A stretch of 64,000 nucleotides of DNA from NCBI RefSeq assembly GCF_019613955.1, contig NZ_CP080443.1, positions 868,001-932,000 on the forward strand, in the 5' to 3' direction. Both the position numbers and the translations under genes were made by a program. A model generated the notes under the pieces. It ran no database searches, was not told the DNA's origin, and saw only the letters and a program-made list of their open reading frames with translations. This stretch comes from Chryseobacterium sp. LJ668 (GTDB taxonomy: Bacteria > Bacteroidota > Bacteroidia > Flavobacteriales > Weeksellaceae). Positions 46,106 to 56,175 of this stretch are shown here, piece after piece (position 1 is the stretch's first letter; each line of letters begins with the position of its first letter).

Positions 46106-47060
46106 TGATTCCGATCGTATCTATTTCAGCCAGCTCTACCTGCTGGTGAAGGTCTCTTCTGCTATCGTAATAGATCAGACCGGCATTAACGTATATTAAA
46201 TTATAAAGGAAAAATGACACCAGCATTGAAATTCCGTAAACTATAAAAAACACAATGCCTATTGTTCCTGAGAATGGGTTTTGCTCAAAATTACCATCTG
46301 ATTCTGTCGTCATCATCGTGAAAAAAAATATAATCATGGGAATCATTGTAAAAATGGTAGTAAGCACATACATGATGATAAATACAACCAATGTGGAACC
46401 CCAATACTTCCAGTATGGAGATTTTTCCCTTCCGTTAGCGTAAGAAAACTGCGCGCGGATAGAATAACTTAAGCTTTCAAAAAAACCTCTATTGCTGTTA
46501 AAAAGGTCATACATCAGAAAGTTGACAATATTGATTACCGAGGGAAAAACGAATAGCATAATGGGTATCCCGATCAGGATGATAACCAAGGCATAAGAAA
46601 CTCCCAATATAATGAAAGCGGGTGGAGTCACAATAAAAATCATTCCGAGAAAAAGAATTAAGATTCGTTTGGCGTTGTTTTTAAAGTCGTTTAAAATATC
46701 ATCCATGGTGATCTTCGTCTCGCCAGCAGCCAGTCTTTTCAGATAAAAAACAGGATACAGGTAATTTACAATCATTAAAACAACAAAAAGTATAAACGTA
46801 AGTGATCCTACAATAATGAACATTCCCAGATTATCTTCAAAATAATCTTCAAGGTAGGAGCTGTTCCCGCTGATATTTGATCCCAAAATCTGCATTAAGA
46901 GTTCTCTATAACCGAAAATCACCACAACTACCATCAGAATAAGCAAAAGCCCATTCAGAAGAATATAATTCTTGAAATAATTTTTACCGTAAAGCCTGAA
47001 AAACCCGAAACTGTCGCTGATAAACGTTCCGAAATCTCTGTTTTTATAAAACTGCATCAT
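46098..47060 (-). CDS. Multi-span membrane protein of unknown function
   Basis: The 320-residue protein has about six hydrophobic spans (roughly 30-50, 78-105, 134-160, 165-185, 225-255, 268-295). It starts with a soluble F-Y-K-N-R-D-F-G-T-F-I-S-D-S-F-G-F-F-R-L segment. No motif points to transport chemistry. The family is annotated in relatives as a DUF4013- or GDPD-membrane-domain-like protein. It overlaps both neighbours (17 bp with the SpoIIM-like gene and 8 bp with DUF4129), so it is a fixed part of the cluster. Confidence 0.72.
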   Translation of the reverse strand: MMQFYKNRDFGTFISDSFGFFRLYGKNYFKNYILLNGLLLILMVVVVIFGYRELLMQILGSNISGNSSYLEDYFEDNLGMFIIVGSLTFILFVVLMIVNYLYPVFYLKRLAAGETKITMDDILNDFKNNAKRILILFLGMIFIVTPPAFIILGVSYALVIILIGIPIMLFVFPSVINIVNFLMYDLFNSNRGFFESLSYSIRAQFSYANGREKSPYWKYWGSTLVVFIIMYVLTTIFTMIPMIIFFFTMMTTESDGNFEQNPFSGTIGIVFFIVYGISMLVSFFLYNLIYVNAGLIYYDSRRDLHQQVELAEIDTIGINE

Positions 47061-48033
47061 AGGTTGTCATTGTGTTATTAAGTTTTTTATTAACGATAAA
47101 AGGATACACAAAGTAGTAGAATCCTATAATGGTTAAACATCCGAAAATGATAATTAAATTTAAAAATTCCGGCATTTTCAAAGCATGTCTTGTCACATAA
47201 CCTTCAATGATTCCCGCACAGATTGTGAATGGAATGGTGCTTAAAAATATTTTGAATGAATCTTTTAAACCAGTTTTTAAAGATTCAAATCTTGACAGGG
47301 TTTTTGGGAAAAGAATTGAAGCTCCGAGAATCAATCCGCACATTGCTTCTACTACCATTGCAAAAATTTCAAAAACTCCGTGAAGCCAGATTCCTCTTGC
47401 ACTGTCTTTTAAAGCCCCATAATCATAGAAAAAATACTGGAATGAGCCCAACATCACAGAATTGGAAAGAAGGGCGTAAAGCGAACCTACTCCACCGAAA
47501 ATACCGTAGATATATAATTTTGCACCTACAACAATATTATTAAAAATAATCCCTATCGTGCTTCCCCATGTCGAGCCGCTTTGATAAATCCCAACTGCAT
47601 TACCTTTCTTGATGTTTTCAATAGTGGTATTCACATAGCTTTCGCCTAAAATAATGTTGGCAAAATTTTTATCATAAACAGCCGAAAGAACGCCAATGGA
47701 AGTAAAGAGGATAAAAAATATAAAAGCGTACAATAAATAGCGCCTGTAGTGATAGACCAGCAACGGAACTTCAGTTCTGAAAAAATACAGCATCCTGTTT
47801 TCTTCTACTCTTTTGGTTTTATAAATTTTCTGAAAAATTTGAGAAGAGAGGTGATTAAGATACACCGTCGTATTACTTTTAGGGTAATAAGTCTGGGCAA
47901 AAGAAAGATCATTGATCAGATTGATATACAGCGAAGACAGGTCATCAGGATTTTTTTTGATTTTCCCTTGAATAACCTGTTCGATTCCCAACCATTTTTC
48001 TTTATTTTGTTTAATAAAATAAACTTCTCTCAT
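47044..48033 (-). CDS. Stage II sporulation protein M (SpoIIM) family membrane protein
   Basis: The start is taken at the internal ATG that gives MREVYFIKQNKEKWLGIEQV; a longer reading adds twelve residues overlapping the divergent gene. The resulting 329-residue protein has a soluble helical N-terminal part (about 1-85) and several membrane spans, with the SpoIIM/DUF95 pattern GIIFNNIVVGAKLYIYGIF, GIWLHGVFEIFAMVVEAMCG and GLILGASI. This organism is not a spore former; in Bacteroidota such genes sit with MoxR-DUF58-RDD clusters. Gives the first gene of the leftward operon. Confidence 0.85.
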   Translation of the reverse strand: MREVYFIKQNKEKWLGIEQVIQGKIKKNPDDLSSLYINLINDLSFAQTYYPKSNTTVYLNHLSSQIFQKIYKTKRVEENRMLYFFRTEVPLLVYHYRRYLLYAFIFFILFTSIGVLSAVYDKNFANIILGESYVNTTIENIKKGNAVGIYQSGSTWGSTIGIIFNNIVVGAKLYIYGIFGGVGSLYALLSNSVMLGSFQYFFYDYGALKDSARGIWLHGVFEIFAMVVEAMCGLILGASILFPKTLSRFESLKTGLKDSFKIFLSTIPFTICAGIIEGYVTRHALKMPEFLNLIIIFGCLTIIGFYYFVYPFIVNKKLNNTMTTYDAVL

Positions 48034-48060
48034 AATTGTAAGGCTAAAATAATAAAAAAT

Positions 48061-48804
48061 ATGTCTCAAATTGCGATTAATACTTCACAAAATGTAAATA
48101 TTAATTTTAACATTTCGAGTATTGGCGAGAGGTTTCTTGCCTTCATCATCGATTCTTTGATAAAGGGGGCTTATATGCTTGTTACATTTTATATTTTCTT
48201 CAGTATTTTAGATTTAGGCTATTTACTTGATGGTCTTGACCAGTGGTCTCAGATGGCGATTTATATTGCTATAACTTTCCCGGTTTACATTTATCCTGTT
48301 GTTTTGGAGAGCCTGATGGAAGGACAGACTCCCGGAAAAAAAATCATGAAAATACGGGTTGTGAAGATTGATGGTTATCAGGCGGGTTTCGGAGATTATC
48401 TTATCCGCTGGGTATTCAGAGTCATTGATGTTTCTTTTTTAATTGTTGGTTTTATTACGATGCTCGTCACCAAAAATAATCAGCGTTTTGGAGATATTGC
48501 TGCCGGAACTGCCGTAATTTCGCTTAAAAATAACATCAATATTTCCCATACTATTTTAGAAAATCTTCATACAGATTACATTCCTACTTTCCCGCAAGTT
48601 ATTGGTCTGAGTGATAATGATATGAGAATTATCAAAGACAATTATCTGAAAGCTCTAAAGATTGACGACCGACAAATTATTAGCAAACTTTCAGATAAAA
48701 TTAAAGGAATTTTAAAGCTTGAAATTGATCCCACAAAAATGACCGAAAGACAATTTATCAACGTCATTATCAAAGATTACAATTATTATACTGGGAAAGA
48801 TTAA
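48061..48804 (+). CDS. RDD family membrane protein
   Basis: The start at 48061 gives MSQIAINTSQNVNINFNISS; a longer frame reading into the divergent gene is not real. The 247-residue protein has an RDD domain (about 20-155): GERFLAFIIDSLIKGA with the R and D that name the family, two or three membrane spans, and EGQTPGKKIMKIRVVKIDG. The C-terminal 90 residues are soluble. RDD proteins are thought to transport small solutes or help membrane complexes; in this context it is the usual companion of the SpoIIM/MoxR cluster. Only 27 bp separate it from the divergent SpoIIM-like gene. Confidence 0.85.
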   Translation: MSQIAINTSQNVNINFNISSIGERFLAFIIDSLIKGAYMLVTFYIFFSILDLGYLLDGLDQWSQMAIYIAITFPVYIYPVVLESLMEGQTPGKKIMKIRVVKIDGYQAGFGDYLIRWVFRVIDVSFLIVGFITMLVTKNNQRFGDIAAGTAVISLKNNINISHTILENLHTDYIPTFPQVIGLSDNDMRIIKDNYLKALKIDDRQIISKLSDKIKGILKLEIDPTKMTERQFINVIIKDYNYYTGKD

Positions 48805-49026
48805 TTAAGATCTGTAGTTAATTTTTGTTTCACAAGTCAATTTTGATTTTAAGATTGATAGTAAAACTAATTGACGTTTCACCATTGACTTTAATACTTG
48901 AAATATTCCCTTCGGTTCAAATTTTGTATATTCTTTTAAATCAAGATAATGAAATCGCCAGATTAAGTATAACCTAACAAAAATTGGCGATATCCTATAT
49001 CCTTTTAAAACAATAAATCTCCACAT

Positions 49027-49317
49027 ATGAAATTCGAAAACAATAGATCAGGAAACGGCGGAGTGATCACACTCAGCAATGAGATTAAAGAAGTCGGGCG
49101 CCTGACGTATACGATATTCCCCGAAGATAACAAACTTATTATTTCGTTCGTCCTCGTTCATCCTGAGTTTGAAGGACGCGGAATGGGTAAATATTTGGTG
49201 GAAGAAGCCCTTAAATTTTCAAGAGAAAACAAATGGAAGGTCTATCCACACTGTTCTTATGCTAGAGCTGTCATGAGAAGGATGAATGATGTGGAAGATA
49301 TCTTTTTAGAACGTTAA
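49027..49317 (+). CDS. Small GNAT-type N-acetyltransferase
   Basis: The 96-residue protein matches the short acetyltransferase-like family with the acetyl-CoA loop HPEFEGRGMGKYLVEEAL (about 47-64) and the Cys-containing motif WKVYPHCSYARAVMRR (about 74-89). Such minimal GNATs lack a substrate-binding extension. The 3' end overlaps the convergent glycosyltransferase gene by 12 bp. The 222 bp upstream show no recognised gene. Function unknown. Confidence 0.85.
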   Translation: MKFENNRSGNGGVITLSNEIKEVGRLTYTIFPEDNKLIISFVLVHPEFEGRGMGKYLVEEALKFSRENKWKVYPHCSYARAVMRRMNDVEDIFLER

Positions 49318-50277
49318 AACATCATTCAGAATGATATCTTCAATATCATCGGGGTAATTAACTTTAAAATGAATATCTGAATACACCCAATCTGTTATTT
49401 CTTTTGCATCCAGGGTTTTTGAATTGGGAATTCCTATTTTATCTAAAGCAGAAGCGTTACACTCTTGCTCATACTGATTGTGAATAGGAATGACAAATAG
49501 TTTTTTATCCATAAAAAGCGCTTCAGCCGGACCTTCGAAGCCTGCATTACATAAGATACCATCACAGCTTTCGAAACATTCAAGAAAATGTGTTTCGTCA
49601 ATAGGATAAATTTCTACATTATTGATCTGAGTATGAATTTTAGTATATTTTGAAAAAACCCTCCATTCTACAGGGATCTGGCTTATAACTTTCGTAATAT
49701 TTTCATCCGAGAAGCTAGGCAGATACACGATATAAAAACCTTTCTTAGCAGGATTTAAATTTCTAATTTTTCTTCTGATGACGGGCTTTTTAATTTGAGG
49801 ATGATAATTGTCAAAATGAAAACCAATTTTATCTTTACTTGGGCAGTAGTGCTTTAGAATAAATTCACCGAAAAAATCTTTTTTATCAGGTTTGGGAGTT
49901 TCTTTAAAGCTCATGGAAGCTTGATGGCTAAGCTCGAGCATTTTTAGATTTCTCATTTTGCATGCCCATGCTGTCAGAGGTTCATAGTCGTTGATAATTA
50001 AATCATACTGATTCAACTTGATTTGCTGTATTTTTTTGACTGCTTCGAAGAAGTTATTCTCAAAGAGAATTTTTTTATAGGATATTCCGCCTGTTTTATT
50101 ATACAAAAGTGAAACTCCGCGGTGACTGAAATCAATAGGAAAATCGGCCTTTAGCTGTGATTGATGACCGCTGATCAATGTATCTACAAATGCATATTTT
50201 TTTAAAAGCGGAATGATCTCCTGAGCTCGCGCTACATGGCCATTTCCGGTTCCCTGAAAAGCATACAATACTTTCAT
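49306..50277 (-). CDS. Glycosyltransferase (GT-B fold)
   Basis: The 323-residue protein opens with LYAFQGTGNGHVARAQEIIP (4-23), the G-x-G-H loop of MurG- and GT28-like enzymes, and ends with the donor-side CNAGFEGPAEALFMDKKLF (about 241-259) and the P-I-H-N-Q-Y-E-Q block. It would move a sugar from a nucleotide donor to an unknown acceptor. It lies 15 bp downstream of the LpxH-like phosphoesterase gene, so the two are cotranscribed and probably work on the same glycolipid or envelope polymer. Confidence 0.83.
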   Translation of the reverse strand: MKVLYAFQGTGNGHVARAQEIIPLLKKYAFVDTLISGHQSQLKADFPIDFSHRGVSLLYNKTGGISYKKILFENNFFEAVKKIQQIKLNQYDLIINDYEPLTAWACKMRNLKMLELSHQASMSFKETPKPDKKDFFGEFILKHYCPSKDKIGFHFDNYHPQIKKPVIRRKIRNLNPAKKGFYIVYLPSFSDENITKVISQIPVEWRVFSKYTKIHTQINNVEIYPIDETHFLECFESCDGILCNAGFEGPAEALFMDKKLFVIPIHNQYEQECNASALDKIGIPNSKTLDAKEITDWVYSDIHFKVNYPDDIEDIILNDVLTF

Positions 50278-50292
50278 CTCCAGTTTTTCAAA

Positions 50293-51117
50293 TTATGTAA
50301 ATTGGGTAACTATTTTTAAAAGGTCAGAATTATTCATGTCCTGAATTTCTTCCGATTCGTCATCTTTCAACAAATGTTGATGCTCTTCGTAATGGAAGAT
50401 ATTCCATTCGTTGCAGTTATATTCTAAAGCGGAAAGATTTTCTATCCAGTCACCGGAATTTAGATAAGTGCATGAGCCTTTTTTAGTAACTACCTCTCGA
50501 ATTTGTGGCTGATGAATGTGTCCGCAGATTACAAAGTCATACCCATTATCAATCGCTAGCTCGGAAGCTGTCAATTCAAAATCACCAATATATTTAACTG
50601 CTTTTTTGACGTTGTTTTTGATTTTTTTAGAAAATGAATATTTTTCTTTACCCATCTTATCCAAAATCCAATTGACCAAATTATTAATAACTATTAAAAG
50701 ATCGTAGCCTTTTCCTCCTAATTTTGCAATCCATTTCGAATGTTGCACAGACGCGTCAAAAACATCACCGTGGAAAATCCAGGTTTTCTTTTCGTTTAAA
50801 TTTAGGCAAAGTTTATTGATGACTTTTAGTTTACCTAATTCAAAATCGGTAAATTTTCTGAACATTTCATCATGATTGCCTGTGATGTAGTATACATCTG
50901 TAGATTTTGTGGCAAATGAAATAATTTTTTTGATCACTTTGAGATGAGTCTTAGGGAAGTAAGACTTTTTAAACTGCCAGATATCAATAATATCACCATT
51001 CAAGACCAATGTTTTTGGTTGAATAGAATTGAGATACCTCAACAATTCTTTAGCCTTACATCCGTAAGTTCCCAAATGTACATCCGAAATGACAACCAAT
51101 TCAACGTTTCTTTTCAT
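50293..51117 (-). CDS. Metallophosphoesterase, UDP-2,3-diacylglucosamine diphosphatase-like (LpxH type)
   Basis: The 274-residue protein carries the full metallophosphoesterase set: ISDVHLG (D12, H14), GDIIDIW (about 41-47), GNHDEMFR (about 80-87), FHGDVFD and CGHIHQPQ. In LpxH-type proteins this enzyme splits UDP-2,3-diacylglucosamine in lipid A synthesis. It is longer than E. coli LpxH (240 residues), and the extra C-terminal helix region is common in Bacteroidota homologues, whose substrate may differ. It heads a two-gene unit with a glycosyltransferase. Confidence 0.83.
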   Translation of the reverse strand: MKRNVELVVISDVHLGTYGCKAKELLRYLNSIQPKTLVLNGDIIDIWQFKKSYFPKTHLKVIKKIISFATKSTDVYYITGNHDEMFRKFTDFELGKLKVINKLCLNLNEKKTWIFHGDVFDASVQHSKWIAKLGGKGYDLLIVINNLVNWILDKMGKEKYSFSKKIKNNVKKAVKYIGDFELTASELAIDNGYDFVICGHIHQPQIREVVTKKGSCTYLNSGDWIENLSALEYNCNEWNIFHYEEHQHLLKDDESEEIQDMNNSDLLKIVTQFT

Positions 51118-51223
51118 TTGCAGATTTTATTTTATCATGCATTGCCTTTTAGCAATTTTAATAAAATGATTTATGCAAAGAAACTACTTGAAAATGAATT
51201 GTATATGAATGCTATATTATATT

Positions 51224-51964
51224 TTATAGAGAATCTAAAAGTTCATCTGTAATTTCCATGTTATGATAAACATTTTGTACATCATCATCTTCCTCAAAAC
51301 GGTCAAGCATTTTCATATTTGCCTTAAACTGCTCTTCTGTAACTTCTTTAGTAATATTGGCAATTCTCTGAAGTTCTGCACTTTTGACTTCAATTTTGAG
51401 CTCATCTAATTTGTGAGATAGTGAACCAAAATCTTCAAAAGCAGTGGTAATCATTACTTCTTCTTCATCTTTTTCTACATCTTCTGCTCCACCATCGATC
51501 ATTTCCATTTCAAAATCGTCCCAATCCATCTTGATTTGTGATTTATCAATGCTAAAAATTCCTTTTCTGTCAAAAATAAAAGCCAATTCACCATTCTTTC
51601 CCAAGTTACCGTCAAATTTATTAAAGGTCGCTCTAACGTTGGCTACAGTTCTGGTTGTATTGTTGGTCGTACATTCAACAAAAAAAGCAACACCGCCTTG
51701 TCCGTAACCTTCATAGTTGATCTCTTCATAGTTTTCCGCATCTGCTCCACTTGCCTTTTTGATGGCTCTTTCTACGTTATCTTTAGGCATATTTGCACCC
51801 TTTGCATTCTGAATGCATCTGCGTAATGCCGGATTTGCTTCAGGATCAGGACCGCCGGCTTTTACTGCTAATGCGATGTCTTTACCGATTTTAGAAAAAG
51901 TTTTGGCCATTTTATCCCAACGTGCCATTTTCGAAGCTTTTCTATATTCAAACGCTCTTCCCAT
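51224..51964 (-). CDS. YebC/PmpR family regulator
   Basis: The 246-residue protein has the usual length and motifs: GRAFEYRKASKMARWDKMAK, FSKIGKDIALAVKAGGPDPE, ANMPKDNVERAIKKA and EINYEGYGQGGVAFFVE. YebC proteins are now linked to translation of proline-rich stretches and, in some species, to transcription control. It has its own TAnnTTTG element (51984-51991, minus strand), so it is read separately from the OmpA gene upstream, which ends at a terminator. Confidence 0.94.
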   Translation of the reverse strand: MGRAFEYRKASKMARWDKMAKTFSKIGKDIALAVKAGGPDPEANPALRRCIQNAKGANMPKDNVERAIKKASGADAENYEEINYEGYGQGGVAFFVECTTNNTTRTVANVRATFNKFDGNLGKNGELAFIFDRKGIFSIDKSQIKMDWDDFEMEMIDGGAEDVEKDEEEVMITTAFEDFGSLSHKLDELKIEVKSAELQRIANITKEVTEEQFKANMKMLDRFEEDDDVQNVYHNMEITDELLDSL

Positions 51965-51983
51965 TTTATATTTTAAATTTCAA

Positions 51984-51991
51984 CAAAATTA
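51984..51991 (-). promoter_or_regulatory. -7 element for yebC
   Basis: Minus strand reads TAATTTTG, an exact TAnnTTTG, 19 bp before the start codon. Confidence 0.5.
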
Positions 51992-52011
51992 CTTAAAATC
52001 AACAATAAAAA

Positions 52012-52040
52012 AAATACCCCCGGAAAATCCGGAGGTATTT
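52012..52040 (-). terminator. Intrinsic terminator after the OmpA gene
   Basis: AAATACCCCCGGA pairs with TCCGGAGGTATTT around AAA with one C-A mismatch. On the minus strand a T run follows. Confidence 0.85.
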
Positions 52041-52058
52041 ATTATGTAGAAAAATTAA

Positions 52059-53531
52059 TTATTTTTTCTTTTTAACTACTTTTTTCTTAGCTGGAGCTTT
52101 TTTCACTGGAGCGTCTTCGTAATCTCTTTTAGAGATCGCATTCCATTGAGCAGCGTCTTCAATAGCTTTAACAACTACTTTTCTATCAGCTTGTCTTTCA
52201 GCATCAGAAGCTTTTTCAGAAACTTTAGCTTTAGCTTCACCAACACCAATTGATTTTAATGCATTAGCATCTACACCTCTTGCATCTAAAGCAGCAACTA
52301 CCGCAGCAGCTCTTTCTCTAGATAATTTTAAGTTGTATGCTTCAGAACCTTTAGCATCAGTTTGACCTTCTAACAAATAGTTACCTCCATCTTTCTTGAT
52401 GATATCAGCAGCTTTGTCTAAAGCAGGAGTAGATTCAGCTTTAATTGTCGCTTTGTTGAAATCAAAATAAACACTTTTAACTTGCTCATCAATTTCCTTT
52501 TCTGTAACAATTCTTGGTTTAGGACATCCGTTGTATTCTGGAAGACCTGGAACAGTAGGACAAGCATCATCTTTATCTAAGATACCGTCACCGTCTGTAT
52601 CTGGCCAAGGACAACCATTGTTTTCTGCAGGACCTGCAACTGTAGGACAAGCATCATCTTTATCGATTACACCGTCACCGTCTGTATCTGGCCAAGGACA
52701 ACCGTTGTTTTCAACCGGACCAGCAACTTCTGGACATTGATCGTCTTTATCTGGAACTCCATCTCCATCAGTATCAGGACATCCCTGGAATTCTGGTAAA
52801 CCTGGTGTATCTGGACACAAATCGTCTTTATCTAAAATACCATCCTTATCTCTATCTCTGTTTCCAAATCTAAAGTTTAAAGATGCAGAAGCTTGCCAGA
52901 AGTTTGCAACTGTAGACTTATCTCCAGGAGTGGTAACATAATCACCTTGGATACCAAGACCGAAGTTCTTAGTCAACCAGAAGTTAGCACCAGCACCAGC
53001 AGCAACTGCAAAGAAATTTGCTTTACCGTTTTCGTTACCGTTTTCACCGTTAGAAACACTTTCTCCTCTCCAGTCTGTTCTTGGGAAAGTAAGAGCAGTA
53101 TAATCATGTCTCAAGTAGTTAGCACCAACTCTTAAATAAGGGTCAAACCAAGATTCTTCATTCCAAATAAGACCAGCTGCCTTAGCTTGGAAACCAAGAC
53201 CTGTCATTAACATGAATTCTTTACCCATGTTGAATCTTTGATTTTCAACATTCCCAACAGTAGTCTGCCAGTCAATTACCAAACCTTTACCGATGTTTCT
53301 TGCAACAGTAAGTTTAGATAATGGTGGAGTGATTGAGAAATTGTTCACGTTGAACATTGTCTTTGTCAAATTTGTAGCAGAAAACGTGTTACTAAAGTTA
53401 CCCGCCTGTGCTTTATGGTTTTCCGCGTGAGCACCAACCCCGATTAACCACGGATTGTTGGTAGTCTGAGCGAAAACAGTAGAGGCCACAGTAAGCGCCA
53501 ATGCTGAAATTCCTAATTTTAGATTTTTCAT
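52059..53531 (-). CDS. OmpA family outer-membrane protein with thrombospondin-3 repeats
   Basis: The 490-residue protein has a signal peptide (to about residue 21), an 8-strand-like barrel (about 22-220), four calcium-binding type 3 repeats rich in D-x-D-G-D-G (about 224-325: DTDGDGVIDKDDACP), and a peptidoglycan-binding OmpA domain (about 345-460: VYFDFNKATI, EGQTDAKGSEAYNLKLSRERA). It ends in a lysine-rich tail. It probably ties the outer membrane to the cell wall and is likely abundant. Two repeats are nearly identical at DNA level with a period of 87 bp (52560-52740). Confidence 0.93.
   Translation of the reverse strand: MKNLKLGISALALTVASTVFAQTTNNPWLIGVGAHAENHKAQAGNFSNTFSATNLTKTMFNVNNFSITPPLSKLTVARNIGKGLVIDWQTTVGNVENQRFNMGKEFMLMTGLGFQAKAAGLIWNEESWFDPYLRVGANYLRHDYTALTFPRTDWRGESVSNGENGNENGKANFFAVAAGAGANFWLTKNFGLGIQGDYVTTPGDKSTVANFWQASASLNFRFGNRDRDKDGILDKDDLCPDTPGLPEFQGCPDTDGDGVPDKDDQCPEVAGPVENNGCPWPDTDGDGVIDKDDACPTVAGPAENNGCPWPDTDGDGILDKDDACPTVPGLPEYNGCPKPRIVTEKEIDEQVKSVYFDFNKATIKAESTPALDKAADIIKKDGGNYLLEGQTDAKGSEAYNLKLSRERAAAVVAALDARGVDANALKSIGVGEAKAKVSEKASDAERQADRKVVVKAIEDAAQWNAISKRDYEDAPVKKAPAKKKVVKKKK
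52560..52740 (-). repeat. Tandem 87-bp repeat inside the OmpA gene
   Basis: About two copies of an 87-bp unit (29 residues, DTDGDG...DKDDACPTVAGP...) recur with few differences; ACAAGCATCATCTTTAT starts at 52560 and again at 52647. The repeat lies in the calcium-binding linker and could change copy number between strains. Confidence 0.7.
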
Positions 53532-53608
53532 AGAATTAAATGATTAAATAATTGATATTGCAAAATAAATATAATTTTTCTTTATAAACAAAGTTTTCAG
53601 GATGATTT

Positions 53609-54067
53609 TTAACTTTTCTTTAATATTCTATCGAGGTCACGTTTATTTTCTCTATCTTTAATGGTCTCTCGTTTATCAAAAAGTTTTTTACCTCTTCCCA
53701 ATGCAATCAATACTTTGGCTTTACCTTTATCATTTATGTACAGTTTAAGAGGTATGATGGTATTACCTGCATCTTTCAACTTTTTTTCGAATTTTAACAA
53801 TTCTCTTTTGTGCAACAGCAACTTTCGTTCCCTTTTTGTTTTATGATTATAAAAAGTGCCCAGTTTATATTCATCAATCATCATATTAATGATGTACAAT
53901 TCTCCGTCGATGAACTGACAGAAGGCTTCTGAGATAGATGCCTTAGAAGAGCGTAAAGATTTTATTTCGGTTCCGGTAAGCACCATTCCGGCTTCCACTT
54001 CCTCTATAAACTCATACTCGAAACGTGCTCTTCTATTTAATATGTTAACAGTTTTTTCAATCTTCAT
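53609..54067 (-). CDS. smpB: SsrA-binding protein
   Basis: SmpB carries tmRNA to stalled ribosomes. The 152-residue protein has the family core: NRRARFEYEFIEEVEAGMVL, GTEIKSLRSSKASISEAFC, the NHKTKRERKLLLHKRE block and a C-terminal tail GRGKKLFDKRETIKDRENKRDLDR that enters the decoding site. A minus-strand TAnnTTTG element lies at 54095-54102. It is monocistronic and divergent from the ABC-F gene. No tmRNA gene is visible in the window. Confidence 0.96.
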   Translation of the reverse strand: MKIEKTVNILNRRARFEYEFIEEVEAGMVLTGTEIKSLRSSKASISEAFCQFIDGELYIINMMIDEYKLGTFYNHKTKRERKLLLHKRELLKFEKKLKDAGNTIIPLKLYINDKGKAKVLIALGRGKKLFDKRETIKDRENKRDLDRILKKS

Positions 54068-54094
54068 TTCCTAGAATTTCATTCATGTAATATA

Positions 54095-54102
54095 CAAAAA
54101 TA
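54095..54102 (-). promoter_or_regulatory. -7 element for smpB
   Basis: Minus strand reads TATTTTTG, an exact TAnnTTTG, 27 bp before the start codon. Confidence 0.45.
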
Positions 54103-54121
54103 CACCACATTAAAAACTTGA

Positions 54122-55807
<1,686 letters not shown>

Positions 55808-55827
55808 GGATATATTCAAATTTATTT

Positions 55828-55852
55828 AAAGCGTTTCTTTTCGAAACGCTTT
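55828..55852 (+). terminator. Intrinsic terminator after the ABC-F gene
   Basis: AAAGCGTTTC pairs with GAAACGCTTT around TTTTC, followed by a T run. Confidence 0.87.
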
Positions 55853-55944
55853 TTTTACATCTAAATCTTCACAAAAACTTCTGAACATCTCATTAAAAAT
55901 CGCCCAATAAAGGCCGACTAATTTGTTTAGTAGCCGGTAAAGAC

Positions 55945-56080
55945 ACCATTTCCGGATCTTATATAAACCGTCTTTTTCCAGCTCTCTTTTTTATAGCTTC
56001 AGCTCTTTTATTACTGTCGGAATGCGAATCAAACATTTTCTTAAAACCACATTGTGCCGTTCCAGTAGAATCTTTTATAT
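55945..56080 (-). pseudogene. Possible remnant of an M48-type peptidase C-terminus
   Basis: The gene-free 368-bp stretch between the ABC-F gene and the ferritin-like genes contains a minus-strand stretch reading KDSTGTAQCGFKKMFDSH, then SDSNKRAEAIKKRA. It resembles the S-H-P-x-S-x-x-R-A-x-x-I end of M48 metallopeptidases. Skipping one base continues to EKDGLYK, a plausible end. There is no start or catalytic domain nearby, so at best it is a fragment. Low confidence. Confidence 0.3.
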
Positions 56081-56127
56081 AATAAATATTTATTTTATGT
56101 GAAGTCAATACTTTTCTTACAAAAGAA

Positions 56128-56155
56128 AACCTTTCCCACCATGGCAGAAAAGGTT
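56128..56155 (-). terminator. Intrinsic terminator after the ferritin-like pair
   Basis: AACCTTT pairs with AAAGGTT across a 14-nt loop containing the palindrome CCATGG. TTTTCTTTT follows on the minus strand. It resembles the hairpin at 21920-21945. Confidence 0.65.
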
Positions 56156-56175
56156 AAATATATGTAAATTGTGTT

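Noticed and set aside
47749..48060. Long N-terminal extension of the RDD protein
   Set aside because: It runs through the divergent SpoIIM-like gene; the ATG at 48061 gives a normal RDD start.
48805..49026. Minus-strand frame of 73 codons filling the spacer before the small GNAT gene
   Set aside because: No motif, no promoter, and its exact fit to the spacer looks like chance. The spacer otherwise shows nothing I recognise apart from a weak 7-bp inverted repeat.
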